Shown here: positions 55,763-64,000 of the stretch, one piece after another
Numbering within the stretch: the first letter of the stretch is position 1
Layout: each line of letters opens with the position of its first letter
Assembly (NCBI RefSeq): GCF_002088235.1
Contig: NZ_AQQV01000003.1
Span: 372,001-436,000 of the forward strand
DNA length: 64,000 nucleotides
Direction: 5' to 3'
From: Oceanococcus atlanticus
GTDB lineage: Bacteria; Pseudomonadota; Gammaproteobacteria; Nevskiales; Oceanococcaceae
Notes under the pieces: model-generated
The model's database searches: none
Told to the model about the DNA's origin: nothing
Seen by the model: the letters and a program-made list of their open reading frames with translations, nothing else
Program-made: the position numbers and the translations under genes

Positions 55763-57373
55763 ATGAAGTACCGTGCCAGCAATCTGCAACGGCTCAGAAA
55801 TCGCAGCTTCGATGTGCTTATCGTTGGTGGCGGCATCAACGGTGCCGTTGCTGCGGCCGCACTGAGCGCGCGTGGTGCTTCGGTCGCCCTGATCGACCGC
55901 GGCGATTTTGCCGGCGGCACCAGTCAGCATTCCTCGAATCTCGCCTGGGGCGGTATCAAGTACATGGAGACCTGGGAATTTCCCCTGGTCCGCGCCTTGT
56001 GCATGAGTCGCAACCGGCTGATCCGCAGCTACCCGTCGACCGTGCAGGAGATGCGCTTCTACACCACTATCGAGCGCGGTTTTCGCTGGCACCCGTTCAT
56101 GCTCTACATGGGCACCTGGTTGTACTGGCTGATCGGCAATGGTTTTACCCGCATGCCGCGCTTGCTCGGCCCCAAACGCATCGCCGCCGAAGAGCCCAAG
56201 GTTGACACCAGCAACGCGGTTGGCGGCTTCGAGTACTCCGATGCCTACCTGCACGACAACGATGCGCGCTTTGTATTCAATTTCGTGCGCTCGGCGCTCA
56301 GTCGTGGTTGCATCGCGACCAATTACGTAAGTTTCAGCGGCGCCACGCGCCAGGACGGCCACTGGCAGGCCCGCGCCCACGACGAGATCAGCGGTGAGGA
56401 TTTCGCCATATCCGCCAAGGTGCTGATCAACGCTGCCGGTCCGTGGGTGGATCAGCTCAATGGTGTGACCGGCCAGACCACCGAACACCGCCATGTGCTG
56501 TCCAAAGGCATCCACCTGATCGTTGATCGGATCAGCCCGCACCGCCGCGTGCTGACCTTTTTTGCCGACGACGGACGCCTGTTTTTCGCCATTCCCATGG
56601 GCAACAGAACCTGCATCGGCACCACCGACACCAAAGTCGACAGTGCCAATGTGCGCGTCACCGATGAGGATCGCGACTTCGTTCTCGACAACATCAACAA
56701 GCGGCTCCAGCTGGATCGACCGCTGACCCCGGATGACGTGATTGCCACGCGTTGTGGGGTTCGACCGCTGGTGGTCAAAGGCGGCGATCAAAACTTCGAT
56801 GACTTCCTGCAACTGTCGCGCAAACACGCGGTGGACGTGGATGGCGAACGTGGTCACATCAGCATCTTCGGCGGCAAACTGACCGATTGCATCAATGTCG
56901 GCGAAGAGATCTGCGAAGAAGTGCAGGCCCTGGGCGTCGCGCTCAGCCACGCAGACTTCCGCTGGTATGGCGAGCCACCGGATGAGGTGCGGGATGAATT
57001 CTTTCATCAGGCCGAACTGATGAATCTTGACAGCCTGACCGCCGCCGAATCGAGCGAACCGCTCAGTACGCGGCTGTGGCGCCGCTATGGGGCTCACGCC
57101 ATCGGTTTGCTTGAGAACATCCGCGAGGACCCACGCGAGGCCGAGGTTCTGATCAAAGGCACCGAGTACATCCGTTGCGAGCTTCGGCAAGCCGCGCGAC
57201 GCGAAATGATCGTCAAGCTGGAAGATTTTCTGCGTCGGCGCTCAAAAATCGCGCTGGTCGAACGCCCGGAGGTCATTCGCAATGCGCCCGGCCTGATCGA
57301 AGCCTGCGAAATCCTGTTCAAGGACCAGGCTCAGGCCCGCATTGATGAATACTTCGCTCAGGACGCGGGCTGA
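55763..57373 (+). CDS. glpD: FAD-dependent glycerol-3-phosphate dehydrogenase
   Basis: 536 aa flavoprotein that oxidises glycerol-3-phosphate to DHAP at the inner membrane and feeds quinone. FAD dinucleotide motif DVLIVGGGINGAVAAAALSARG, then GDFAGGTSQHSSNLAWGGIKYMET, YSDAYLHDNDARFVFNFVRSA, LINAAGPWVDQL, KGIHLIVDR, GNRTCIGTTDTK, and CGVRPLV. The C-terminal helical cap (about 400-536) is family-typical. No glpF, glpK or glpR gene is near, so its regulation and exact substrate are less certain than the family. Confidence 0.88.
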   Translation: MKYRASNLQRLRNRSFDVLIVGGGINGAVAAAALSARGASVALIDRGDFAGGTSQHSSNLAWGGIKYMETWEFPLVRALCMSRNRLIRSYPSTVQEMRFYTTIERGFRWHPFMLYMGTWLYWLIGNGFTRMPRLLGPKRIAAEEPKVDTSNAVGGFEYSDAYLHDNDARFVFNFVRSALSRGCIATNYVSFSGATRQDGHWQARAHDEISGEDFAISAKVLINAAGPWVDQLNGVTGQTTEHRHVLSKGIHLIVDRISPHRRVLTFFADDGRLFFAIPMGNRTCIGTTDTKVDSANVRVTDEDRDFVLDNINKRLQLDRPLTPDDVIATRCGVRPLVVKGGDQNFDDFLQLSRKHAVDVDGERGHISIFGGKLTDCINVGEEICEEVQALGVALSHADFRWYGEPPDEVRDEFFHQAELMNLDSLTAAESSEPLSTRLWRRYGAHAIGLLENIREDPREAEVLIKGTEYIRCELRQAARREMIVKLEDFLRRRSKIALVERPEVIRNAPGLIEACEILFKDQAQARIDEYFAQDAG

Positions 57374-57380
57374 TCAAAGC

Positions 57381-57408
57381 GGGGCAGGCGCCCAGTGGCG
57401 CCTGCCCC
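57381..57408. terminator. Hairpin between convergent glpD and TonB receptor genes
   Basis: Perfect 12-bp stem GGGGCAGGCGCC / GGCGCCTGCCCC with a CAGT loop in the 41-nt convergent gap. It lacks a T run on either strand, so it is either a bidirectional terminator of the U-less type or a 3' end protector. Confidence 0.65.
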
Positions 57409-57414
57409 AAAGCA

Positions 57415-59565
57415 CTAGAACTGATAGGTCAGACCGAGTGAATAGTTGGCCGGTTTGCCGTACCGGTACTGCTCGAAGAATGCGACCTGACTGTAGTAGG
57501 TCTCATCCGTGACGTTGTCGGCGTTGAGCTGCACCGACAGTTGCGCGTTGATGTCGTAACGCGCCATCAGGCTGACCAGCGCATAGGCATCCTGTTGCAG
57601 GCGCTCGTCCTCGCCGGTGATCGGATTGGCCAGCACATCGGAATACACATCGTCCTGCCAGTTCACGCCGCCACCGAGGGTCAGCTTTGGCAAGGCCCGC
57701 CAGGTCGTGAACAGCTTGACCAGATTGCGAGGCTGATCGGTGTTGACCTTGTTGTTGTCGGCATCCTCGGCGCGGAAGCTGGTTACGCTGAAGCTGATGT
57801 TCCAGTCTGCGGTGAGGGCACCGATGGCCTCGAACTCAACGCCCCGCGAGCGGGTGCCGTCAACCTCACGATAGGCCTGCTCAAGATCATTGCCGGGCAC
57901 TGTCTCACCCGGCACAGCCTGGGCCAGATTGTCCTGTTCGATCAGGAAAAGGGACAGGGTAGTTTCCAGCGCCTGATCAAGAAAACGGCTCTTCAGACCC
58001 ACCTCGTGACTGCGCCCGACCAGCGGATCAAGATTGGCGGCGTTGATGTCGCGTTCGTTCTGCGGCTGGAAAATTTCCGTATAGCTGGCGTACAGCCGAT
58101 GCCGCGGCGTCAGGTCGTACAGCACGCCGGCATAGGGAATCAGGACATCATCGTCACCGTAGTCCAGGGCGGCGCCGTACTGGGTGCCGCGCTGCTCCCA
58201 GCTGGCCAGGCGGAAGCCCCCGATCACATTCAGGCGATCGCTCAAGCTGAAGCGTGATGCGGCATAGAAACCGGTCTGCTTGGTGGTCAAATCGACCGCC
58301 ACGTCAGTGGTGTCGGACCAAATCGGTTCAGCGAAGGAGCCGTCCCATTCAAAGAAATTGCCAACGCTGTCCAGCTGGGCGTAATCCGGTGCGAAGGTGT
58401 TGTCACTGGAGTCCTGTTCGCTGTGCAGCGCGCCCAGCACGAGCTGATGCACGCGACCCAGCCAGGCAAATTCGCCTTTGAGCTGTAGATCAAAACTGTG
58501 TTGCTCATGGGCGCCCTGACTGCGATACGGGTAGGCAGGCAGGCCGTAAGGCGAATTCTCGATCTCACCGGTCTGCTGATTGACCGTGCCGTTGAGGTAA
58601 AGCAGACGCACCTTGGCGGCGTTGTCGATGTAATTGTAGTTGGCGTTGAGCTGCCAGGCATCGGACAGTGCGTGCACCACGCTGGCGAAATAATTGGTGT
58701 TGGTGGTGTGCCAGCGGGTCCAGTGTGCCGCCGTGGTGGTTGAGCGCGGCCAATTTGTGCGACTGCCATCGCTGAACCAGTTGGGCAGGGCGCCCCAGCT
58801 GGCCGCGTATGGATCGCTGTCCTGACGACTGGCGCCGACGCGCAACAGGGTATCGCGCCCCATGTCCGCTTCCAGCACCCCGTAGAACACGCTCTTGTCG
58901 TCTTCGTACAGGTCCATTTCCGCTTCGCCACGTTCCATGCGCGCGATCACACGACCACGAACGCTGCCGCTGGCATTCAGTGCCGCGCCCACATCAGCGG
59001 TCAGCTGGCGGTTGTTCCAACGTCCGTAGCTGGCATTGACGTGGCCTTGCAGATCGGTGAAGTCGGCACGCTTGCGGACCAGATTGATCGAGGCCGATGG
59101 ATCACCGGCACCGGTCATCAGCCCGGTCGCACCACGGACCAATTCGATGCGTTCGTAAATCGCCGTGTCGGCAATGGTTTCGCCGGAATCGCCGGCCAGA
59201 CTCCAGGCCAACGGCACGCCGTCGATCTGATAATTGCGGATCTCAAAGCCACGCGCGAAGAAGGTATTGCGCACATCATCAATTTCGCTGGTGGAAACAC
59301 CTGGCGCGTAACGCACAACCTCGTTGATGGTGTCGAAGTCGCGGTCGCGCAGTTGCTGTGCCGTGATCACAGACACCGATTGGGGCGTGTCCTGCGGCGA
59401 CAAACCCAGACCGGTGGCCATGTCGGTCTCTTCTTCCAGCAGGTAGGAGCCGGTGACAACGACGTTGTCCAACTGGGTTTGCTGATCCGGGTTTGCGGGT
59501 TCTGCAGCCTGAGTTGCAAATGCAACACAAACAGCAGTCGGCGCGAGGAGGGCGCTTCGATACAT
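57415..59565 (-). CDS. TonB-dependent siderophore receptor
   Basis: 716 aa outer-membrane receptor for ferric siderophores of the FpvA/FhuE/coprogen type. Signal peptide YRSALLAPTAVCVAFATQA, then the plug (about 30-190: LDNVVVTGSYL, LSPQDTPQSVSVITAQQLRDRDFDTINEVVRYAPGVS, RGFEIRNYQIDGVP, IYERIELVRGATGLMTGAGDPSASINLVRK) and a 22-strand barrel ending SLGLTYQF with the terminal Phe. There is no N-terminal signalling domain, so it does not control an ECF sigma factor directly. It diverges from a PepSY protein through a region with two Fur-like boxes. Confidence 0.93.
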   Translation of the reverse strand: MYRSALLAPTAVCVAFATQAAEPANPDQQTQLDNVVVTGSYLLEEETDMATGLGLSPQDTPQSVSVITAQQLRDRDFDTINEVVRYAPGVSTSEIDDVRNTFFARGFEIRNYQIDGVPLAWSLAGDSGETIADTAIYERIELVRGATGLMTGAGDPSASINLVRKRADFTDLQGHVNASYGRWNNRQLTADVGAALNASGSVRGRVIARMERGEAEMDLYEDDKSVFYGVLEADMGRDTLLRVGASRQDSDPYAASWGALPNWFSDGSRTNWPRSTTTAAHWTRWHTTNTNYFASVVHALSDAWQLNANYNYIDNAAKVRLLYLNGTVNQQTGEIENSPYGLPAYPYRSQGAHEQHSFDLQLKGEFAWLGRVHQLVLGALHSEQDSSDNTFAPDYAQLDSVGNFFEWDGSFAEPIWSDTTDVAVDLTTKQTGFYAASRFSLSDRLNVIGGFRLASWEQRGTQYGAALDYGDDDVLIPYAGVLYDLTPRHRLYASYTEIFQPQNERDINAANLDPLVGRSHEVGLKSRFLDQALETTLSLFLIEQDNLAQAVPGETVPGNDLEQAYREVDGTRSRGVEFEAIGALTADWNISFSVTSFRAEDADNNKVNTDQPRNLVKLFTTWRALPKLTLGGGVNWQDDVYSDVLANPITGEDERLQQDAYALVSLMARYDINAQLSVQLNADNVTDETYYSQVAFFEQYRYGKPANYSLGLTYQF

Positions 59566-59594
59566 GAAAGCCTCGATAGGTTATTGGGGATATG

Positions 59595-59613
59595 AATAAC
59601 AATGATTCTTATT
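59595..59613. promoter_or_regulatory. Fur box, siderophore-receptor side
   Basis: AATAACAATGATTCTTATT matches the 19-bp Fur consensus (GATAATGATAATCATTATC) at 12 positions and is a near-palindrome, 30 nt upstream of the TonB receptor start. It implies repression of the receptor gene when iron is plentiful. Confidence 0.72.
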
Positions 59614-59655
59614 AATAAACGCAACGTCAAGAGGCTCCGGCCTTGGTGCTGGCCG

Positions 59656-59674
59656 GTTAATGCGAATCATTCCT
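59656..59674. promoter_or_regulatory. Fur box, PepSY side
   Basis: GTTAATGCGAATCATTCCT matches the Fur consensus at 13 of 19 positions, including AATNNNNATCATT-like spacing. It lies 46 nt upstream of the PepSY start, so both divergent genes should be Fur-controlled. Confidence 0.68.
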
Positions 59675-59719
59675 TTTCTGTTATGCTCCGCAGCCCGTTG
59701 CCCTAAGCTGTTGTTGTCC

Positions 59720-60994
59720 ATGCGCAAAACCCTGGTTCTACTGCACCGCTGGTTTGGCCTGTTCATTGCCGGTTTTCTGATCATCGCTGGCTTGACCGGT
59801 GCGGTCATTTCCTGGGATCACGAGCTGGATGAATGGCTCAATCCGCAGCTGTTCGAATCGTCAAGCCAGGGTGAGTTGCTGCCCGTGCTGGAGTTGGTGA
59901 AGCGGGTCGAAGCAGCGGATCCCCGGGCGCGGGTCAGTTTTTTCTCACTGCACCAGGAACCCGGCCACAACGCCGAAATTTGGGTTGATGCCACGATCGA
60001 CCCAGAAACCGGCCGGCGCCACGCGCTGGACTACGACCATGTCTTTGTTGATCCCGTCAGTGGCGAAATACGGGGACAGCGTCTATGGGGCAAGATTTCG
60101 CTGGCCCCTGAACACCTGATGTCGTTCCTGTACAAATTGCACTTCACGCTGCATCTGCCGGAATGGCGCGGCACCGACCGCTGGGGTGTGTGGTTGATGG
60201 GTGCAGCGGCGCTGGTCTGGCTGATCGACAGTTTCATCGCTTTCGTGCTGACCTTCCCGCGCCGTCGTCGCAGCGCGCACACCAGCACATCATGGCGCGC
60301 ACGCTGGGCACCGTCATGGCGGATACGCCGCGGCGCCTCGGCCTACAAACTCAATTTCGATCTGCACCGTGCCGTCGGATTGTGGGTCTGGATCGTGTTG
60401 CTGACGCTGGCTTTCACCTCGTTTTCGCTGAACCTGTACCGCGAGGTCTTCTATCCGGTCATGTCCTTGGTCTCAGAGACCACGCCCGGACCGTTTGAAA
60501 CGCGCAGCCCGACGCCGCTGCACGAGCCAGTCGAACCAGCCATCAGCTGGCCACAGTTGTTCGCCACCGCGCGTGCGGATGCACACAACAAAGGTTGGCC
60601 TGAACCGCTGGGTGATGTGTTCTACAGCGACAATTTCGCGGTCTTCGGCGCACGTTTCTTTTTTGCTGGTGACGACCACGCCAGCGGCGGCATGAAAATT
60701 AAGAGCCTCTACTATGACGGCCGCAGTGGTGATCTGATCGGCGAAGAAGTGCCCTGGGAGGGCACCGCTGCGGACGTTTTCAATCAGCTTCAGTTTCCGC
60801 TGCATTCAGGACGCATACTGGGCTTGCCCGGACGTATCCTGATGTCGGTGATGGGCCTGGTTGTGGCCATGCTGTCGATCACAGGCTTGGTGATCTGGTG
60901 GAAAAAGCGCCGCGCCCGCATCAGCATGCGGCGACGCCACCCGCAGCAGCGCGATCAGGCCTTCATCGAGCCCCAGACCTCTCAAGGCTCCTAA
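59720..60994 (+). CDS. PepSY-domain iron-regulated membrane protein (PiuB-like)
   Basis: 424 aa from the ATG at 59720. Four membrane helices: about 8-30 (LHRWFGLFIAGFLIIAGLTGAVISWD), 160-185, 220-245 and 375-400. The His-rich start RKTLVLLHRWFGL and the conserved PepSY segments (FYKLHFTLHLPEW) mark the PepSY-associated TM (PiuB/FegB) family, linked to siderophore reduction or iron release in the periplasm and inner membrane. An upstream ATG at 59660 falls inside the Fur box and is rejected. Divergence from the TonB receptor and the shared Fur region support an iron role. Confidence 0.88.
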   Translation: MRKTLVLLHRWFGLFIAGFLIIAGLTGAVISWDHELDEWLNPQLFESSSQGELLPVLELVKRVEAADPRARVSFFSLHQEPGHNAEIWVDATIDPETGRRHALDYDHVFVDPVSGEIRGQRLWGKISLAPEHLMSFLYKLHFTLHLPEWRGTDRWGVWLMGAAALVWLIDSFIAFVLTFPRRRRSAHTSTSWRARWAPSWRIRRGASAYKLNFDLHRAVGLWVWIVLLTLAFTSFSLNLYREVFYPVMSLVSETTPGPFETRSPTPLHEPVEPAISWPQLFATARADAHNKGWPEPLGDVFYSDNFAVFGARFFFAGDDHASGGMKIKSLYYDGRSGDLIGEEVPWEGTAADVFNQLQFPLHSGRILGLPGRILMSVMGLVVAMLSITGLVIWWKKRRARISMRRRHPQQRDQAFIEPQTSQGS

Positions 60995-61206
60995 GCGCGC
61001 AGAGTCTGACGCGGCACCCACACCACGTCACCTTCAGCCGGCACCATGAAACCGCCATAGCGGTGCAGGGCGCGATCTGCGCTCAGCGCATCCAGCGCCG
61101 GCTGCCCCTCAGCAGGCTTGCGCCCGTAACGCTGGCGCGCCAGCGGGTGATCCTCAACCACGACGACCTGACCCTGCTCGTCGAAGTACAGATGAAACTT
61201 GTCCAT
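60991..61206 (-). CDS. Small hypothetical protein
   Basis: 71 aa, MDKFHLYFDEQGQVVVVEDHPLARQRYGRK..., with a Pro/Trp-rich end (VPAEGDVVWVPRQTLRA). Its stop overlaps the convergent PepSY stop by 4 nt. It is the only plausible frame in the 322-nt space between the PepSY and queuosine-transporter genes, and it lacks low-complexity bias. I do not recognise it. A weak call; codon phase is consistent with a gene but its length is small. Confidence 0.5.
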   Translation of the reverse strand: MDKFHLYFDEQGQVVVVEDHPLARQRYGRKPAEGQPALDALSADRALHRYGGFMVPAEGDVVWVPRQTLRA

Positions 61207-61316
61207 GAATGCGCATGCTGGAAGGGGGCCTACCGCTTAATACGCAAACGCAAGGAAATCCGGACATGGCGCGGCAAATTTTTCGAGCCGGCAAGCGTCT
61301 GAGCTAAAGTGCGCGG

Positions 61317-62039
61317 ATGAAAAGCTATCGCTACTACGACTTCCTGGTCGCCGGCATGGTCGGCGTGCTGCTGTGCTCCAACCTTATCGGACCGGGCAAG
61401 GTGGCGATGCTGGATCTGCCTTTGCTGGGGCTGGTGACATTTGGTGCGGGCAACCTGTTTTTCCCGATTGGCTATATCTTCGGTGATGTGCTGACCGAGG
61501 TGTACGGCTACGCGCGCGCTCGCCGGGCGATCTGGGCCGGCTTCGCCATGATGCTGTTCGCCAGCTTCATGGCCTGGATCGTGGTCAACATTCCGATCGA
61601 TCCTGCCGAACCGTACAACCAGACTTTGCAACCGGCACTGGAAACCGTGTTCAGCAGCACCCTACGCATCGTGCTGGCCAGTATTCTGGGCTACTGGGTC
61701 GGTGACTTCGTCAATTCCTACGTGATGGCCAGGATGAAAGTCTGGACTCAGGGCCGCCATCTGTGGATGCGCACCATCGGTTCGACCATCTGCGGCCAGG
61801 GGGCGGATTCCCTGATCTTTTATCCGATCGCCTTCGGCGGTCTCTGGAGCACTGACACCATGCTGGCGGTGGTGGCCTTCAATTTCGCATTCAAGGTCAT
61901 GGTCGAGGTGCTGTTCACGCCGCTGACCTATGTGGTGGTCAACGCGCTGAAACGGGCCGAAGGAGTCGACACCTTTGACGTCGACACCCATTTCACACCG
62001 TTCTCGCTGCGCGATGAGGGGCGTAACCAGCCATCGTGA
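61317..62039 (+). CDS. yhhQ: Queuosine precursor transporter (YhhQ/QPTR family)
   Basis: 240 aa inner-membrane protein with about six helices. SYRYYDFLVAGMVGVLLCSNLIGPGKV, GNLFFPIGYIFGDVLTEVYGYARARRAIWAGF, and FNSYVMAR-like FVNSYVMARMKVWTQGRHLWMRTIGSTICGQGADSLIFY are characteristic of the VUT/QPTR family, which imports preQ0 or preQ1 for tRNA queuosine synthesis. The C-terminal ~25 residues are soluble. The start is well set by ATG 61317. Other que genes are not nearby. Confidence 0.92.
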   Translation: MKSYRYYDFLVAGMVGVLLCSNLIGPGKVAMLDLPLLGLVTFGAGNLFFPIGYIFGDVLTEVYGYARARRAIWAGFAMMLFASFMAWIVVNIPIDPAEPYNQTLQPALETVFSSTLRIVLASILGYWVGDFVNSYVMARMKVWTQGRHLWMRTIGSTICGQGADSLIFYPIAFGGLWSTDTMLAVVAFNFAFKVMVEVLFTPLTYVVVNALKRAEGVDTFDVDTHFTPFSLRDEGRNQPS

Positions 62040-62045
62040 TGACGC

Positions 62046-62072
62046 CCTCAGGCTCAGGTTCTGAGCCTGAGG
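62046..62072 (+). other. Perfect hairpin before the helicase gene
   Basis: CCTCAGGCTCAG and its complement CTGAGCCTGAGG with a three-base GTT loop, a 12-bp perfect stem between yhhQ and the helicase gene. No T run follows. Its right arm ends two bases before the helicase's GGAG ribosome site (62074-62077), so it could end yhhQ mRNA or limit helicase translation. Confidence 0.55.
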
Positions 62073-62089
62073 CGGAGTAAACTGCGGCC

Positions 62090-64000
62090 ATGGACGATTC
62101 GGCAAGGTTTTCATGGCAAGGCTTTCAGGCGGCGACCGCGCAGTGGTTTGAACGCACGCTGGGTGCGCCAACCCCGGCCCAGACTGATGCCTGGCCGCAT
62201 ATCCAGGCCGGGCGCGACGTCCTGGTCGCCGCACCGACCGGTTCGGGTAAGACCTTGGCCGCATTTCTCGCCGTTATCGACAACCTCGTCGAAGAGGCCG
62301 GGCAGGGGCCGCTGCCGGTCGAAACGAGGGTGCTCTATGTCAGTCCGCTGAAAGCGCTGTCCAACGACATCCGCAAAAATCTGCAAAGCCCCCTGAGCGG
62401 CATCGAAGATGCGTTGCTGGAACAAGGCCGCCCGCCCGCCCAGATCACCGCCATGGTACGCACCGGCGACACCAGCCAGCGCGAACGTGATCAGATGCGC
62501 CGACAGCCGCCGCATATTCTGGTCACAACACCGGAGTCGCTGTTCATCCTGCTCGGGTCCGAGTCAGGCCGAGCCATGCTGTCGACGGTGCGCAGCGTGA
62601 TCGTGGATGAAATCCACGCCGTAGCAAGCAACAAGCGGGGCGCGCATCTTTCACTCAGCCTGGCCCGGCTGCGCGCACTGTGCGGTGGACAGATCCAGCA
62701 CATTGGCCTGTCTGCAACCCAGAAGCCCATCGATAGCGTGGCGCGCTTTCTCAGCGGCGAGCAGCCCTGTCAGATCATCGACAGCGGCCACAGCCGGCAA
62801 CGCGATCTGGCCCTGGAACTGCCCGGTTCGCCTTTGAGCGCGGTGATGGCGGCTGAGGTCTGGGGCGAGGTCTACAGCCGCATTGCCGAGCTTGCTCAGG
62901 CTCACCGCACCACGCTGGTGTTCGTCAACACACGACGACTGGCCGAGCGGGCCAGCCGCCATCTGGCCGATCAACTCGGTGAGGAACTGGTCGCTGCACA
63001 CCATGGCAGCATGTCCAAGGAGCACCGACTGGATGCCGAACAACGGCTCAAAAGCGGCTCTTTGCGTGTCCTGGTTGCCACCGCTTCGCTGGAACTGGGC
63101 ATTGATATCGGTGAGGTCGATCTGGTCTGTCAGATCGGTTCCCCGGGCGGCATCAACGCTTTTCTGCAGCGTGTCGGGCGTTCCGGACACGCGGTCGGCG
63201 CCACCCCCAAAGGGCGATTGTTTCCGACCACCCTGGACGAGGCAGTGGAGTGCGCCGCATTGCTGGCGGCGGTGGAGCGCGGTGAACTGGACGTCCTGAA
63301 CCAGGCCGACGCAGCCCTCGATGTGCTGGCCCAGCATCTGGTCGCCGAAGTCGCTGCGCGTGAATGGGAGCAGGGCGCACTGCTTCAGCTGGTCCAGTCC
63401 AGCTGGCCATACCACGCACTCACCCCGGGCCGGTTCGAAGACGTGATCCGCATGTTGTCCGAGGGCTACAGCAGCCGACGGGGACGGCGCGGGGCCTACA
63501 TTCATTGGGACCAGGTCAATGGCATGCTGCGTGGCCGACGCGGCGCCCGACTGGTCGCCCTGACCAATGCGGGCGTCATCCCGGATCAGTTCGACTATGA
63601 CGTGGTGCTGATGCCGCAAGGCTTCAAGGTCGGCACGCTCAACGAAGACTTCGCCTTCGAAACACTGGCCGGCGACATTTTTCAACTCGGCAACCAGTCC
63701 TACAAGGTGCTCAAAACGGAAAGTGGTCGCGTGCTGGTCGAAGACGCCCACGGCCAACCGCCGACCGTGCCGTTCTGGCTGGGCGAGCGCCCCGGGCGCA
63801 GCGACGCCTTGTCGAGCGCCGTCTCAGCCTTTCGGCGCGAAGTGTCCGAGCACTATCAGCAGGGTGAGGACGCTGCGCGGAACCAGCTCATGCAGGCCTA
63901 TGGCCTGACGGCCGATGCGGCCAGCCAGCTGGTGCAGTATCTGGCCGCCGGTGAAGCTGCATTGGGCGCCATGCCCAACCATGACACCATCGTTCTGGAA
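62090..64000 (+). CDS. Lhr-type DEAD/DEAH helicase, N-terminal part (cut by window end)
   Basis: 637 codons from ATG 62090 are open to the last base, so the gene is incomplete. Superfamily 2 helicase: Q-like PTPAQTDAWPHI, Walker A VAAPTGSGKTLAAFL, YVSPLKALSNDI, TTPESLFI, Walker B VDEIHAV, motif III LSATQKP, motif IV-VI VFVNTRR, HHGSMSKEHR, LEVATASLELGIDIG-like VATASLELGIDIG and QRVGRSGH, then the Lhr winged-helix region (from about 420). Lhr helicases are DNA/RNA helicases in repair. Full-length Lhr is ~1500 aa, smaller Lhr-core forms ~900; which applies cannot be seen. Confidence 0.9.
   Translation, partial: MDDSARFSWQGFQAATAQWFERTLGAPTPAQTDAWPHIQAGRDVLVAAPTGSGKTLAAFLAVIDNLVEEAGQGPLPVETRVLYVSPLKALSNDIRKNLQSPLSGIEDALLEQGRPPAQITAMVRTGDTSQRERDQMRRQPPHILVTTPESLFILLGSESGRAMLSTVRSVIVDEIHAVASNKRGAHLSLSLARLRALCGGQIQHIGLSATQKPIDSVARFLSGEQPCQIIDSGHSRQRDLALELPGSPLSAVMAAEVWGEVYSRIAELAQAHRTTLVFVNTRRLAERASRHLADQLGEELVAAHHGSMSKEHRLDAEQRLKSGSLRVLVATASLELGIDIGEVDLVCQIGSPGGINAFLQRVGRSGHAVGATPKGRLFPTTLDEAVECAALLAAVERGELDVLNQADAALDVLAQHLVAEVAAREWEQGALLQLVQSSWPYHALTPGRFEDVIRMLSEGYSSRRGRRGAYIHWDQVNGMLRGRRGARLVALTNAGVIPDQFDYDVVLMPQGFKVGTLNEDFAFETLAGDIFQLGNQSYKVLKTESGRVLVEDAHGQPPTVPFWLGERPGRSDALSSAVSAFRREVSEHYQQGEDAARNQLMQAYGLTADAASQLVQYLAAGEAALGAMPNHDTIVLE

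Noticed and set aside
55679-57190. 503-codon - strand open frame opposite glpD
   Set aside because: Antisense to an intact flavoprotein gene; composition is that of a shadow.
62651-63757. 368-codon - strand open frame opposite the helicase
   Set aside because: The + strand frame carries every SF2 helicase motif and stays open to the window end, so this is a shadow.

Overview
The window is 64 kb of GC-rich chromosomal DNA from a gammaproteobacterium. The gene content and order resemble Pseudomonas-, Xanthomonas- or Nevskiales-like relatives: nagZ/mtnP/csiV/mfd, carAB-greA-rlmE-ftsH, a pspF//pspABC island, ppsA//ppsR, a monomeric NADP isocitrate dehydrogenase and oligoribonuclease. I cannot fix the genus from sequence alone. 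Coding density is very high and most neighbours overlap by 1-8 nt. No stretch over 300 bases lacks a gene. I see no tRNA, rRNA, CRISPR array, transposase, integrase or prophage.

Layout. (1) 66-6176, + strand: a salvage and envelope run of cysM, rlmD, a YkuD L,D-transpeptidase, nagZ, an MscS channel, a phosphoribosyltransferase and methylthioinosine phosphorylase. The last enzyme releases hypoxanthine, which the one before it can reuse. (2) 6193-19844, - strand: csiV, then a minor-pilin operon (fimT, pilV, pilW, pilX, pilE), a membrane GGDEF-EAL protein with both active sites degraded, a DUF4124 protein, mfd, a class I-beta-like DAHP synthase and pterin carbinolamine dehydratase. The pilin block lies between csiV and mfd. 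It has no pilY1, and its PilX carries an extra ~350 residues. (3) 19958-26898: orn, an H-NS-like protein, a small membrane protein, an RND pump with its adaptor, and dusB. (4) 27077-35012, + strand: carA, carB, greA, rlmE, ftsH and hslR, with an attenuator-like hairpin in the carA leader. (5) 35039-44521: icd, an EamA transporter, an orphan response regulator, a DUF423 protein, a second degenerate GGDEF protein next to a lone PilA-like pilin, ppsA diverging from ppsR, and a DUF1249 protein. (6) 44524-44626: a strongly folded inverted-repeat element between convergent genes. (7) 44641-51735: phosphomannomutase, pspF diverging from a sigma-54-driven psp operon that begins with an unrecognised small exported protein, an acyl-CoA thioesterase, gpmA, a hydroxyacid dehydrogenase and a LOG protein. 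(8) 51743-64000: a class II DAHP synthase, SprT-like protease, M28 lipoprotein peptidase, glycerol-3-phosphate dehydrogenase, a Fur-controlled siderophore receptor diverging from a PepSY membrane protein, a queuosine-precursor transporter, and an Lhr-type helicase cut by the window end.

The least ordinary parts are the type IV pilus material and its regulators. Two separate loci pair pilin genes with inactive-looking cyclic-di-GMP domains. PilW, PilX and PilE all carry Asp/Gly/Asn motifs of the calcium-binding kind, while the usual calcium-binding tip protein PilY1 is not encoded here. My working hypothesis is a variant pilus tip in which an enlarged PilX takes over part of PilY1's role.
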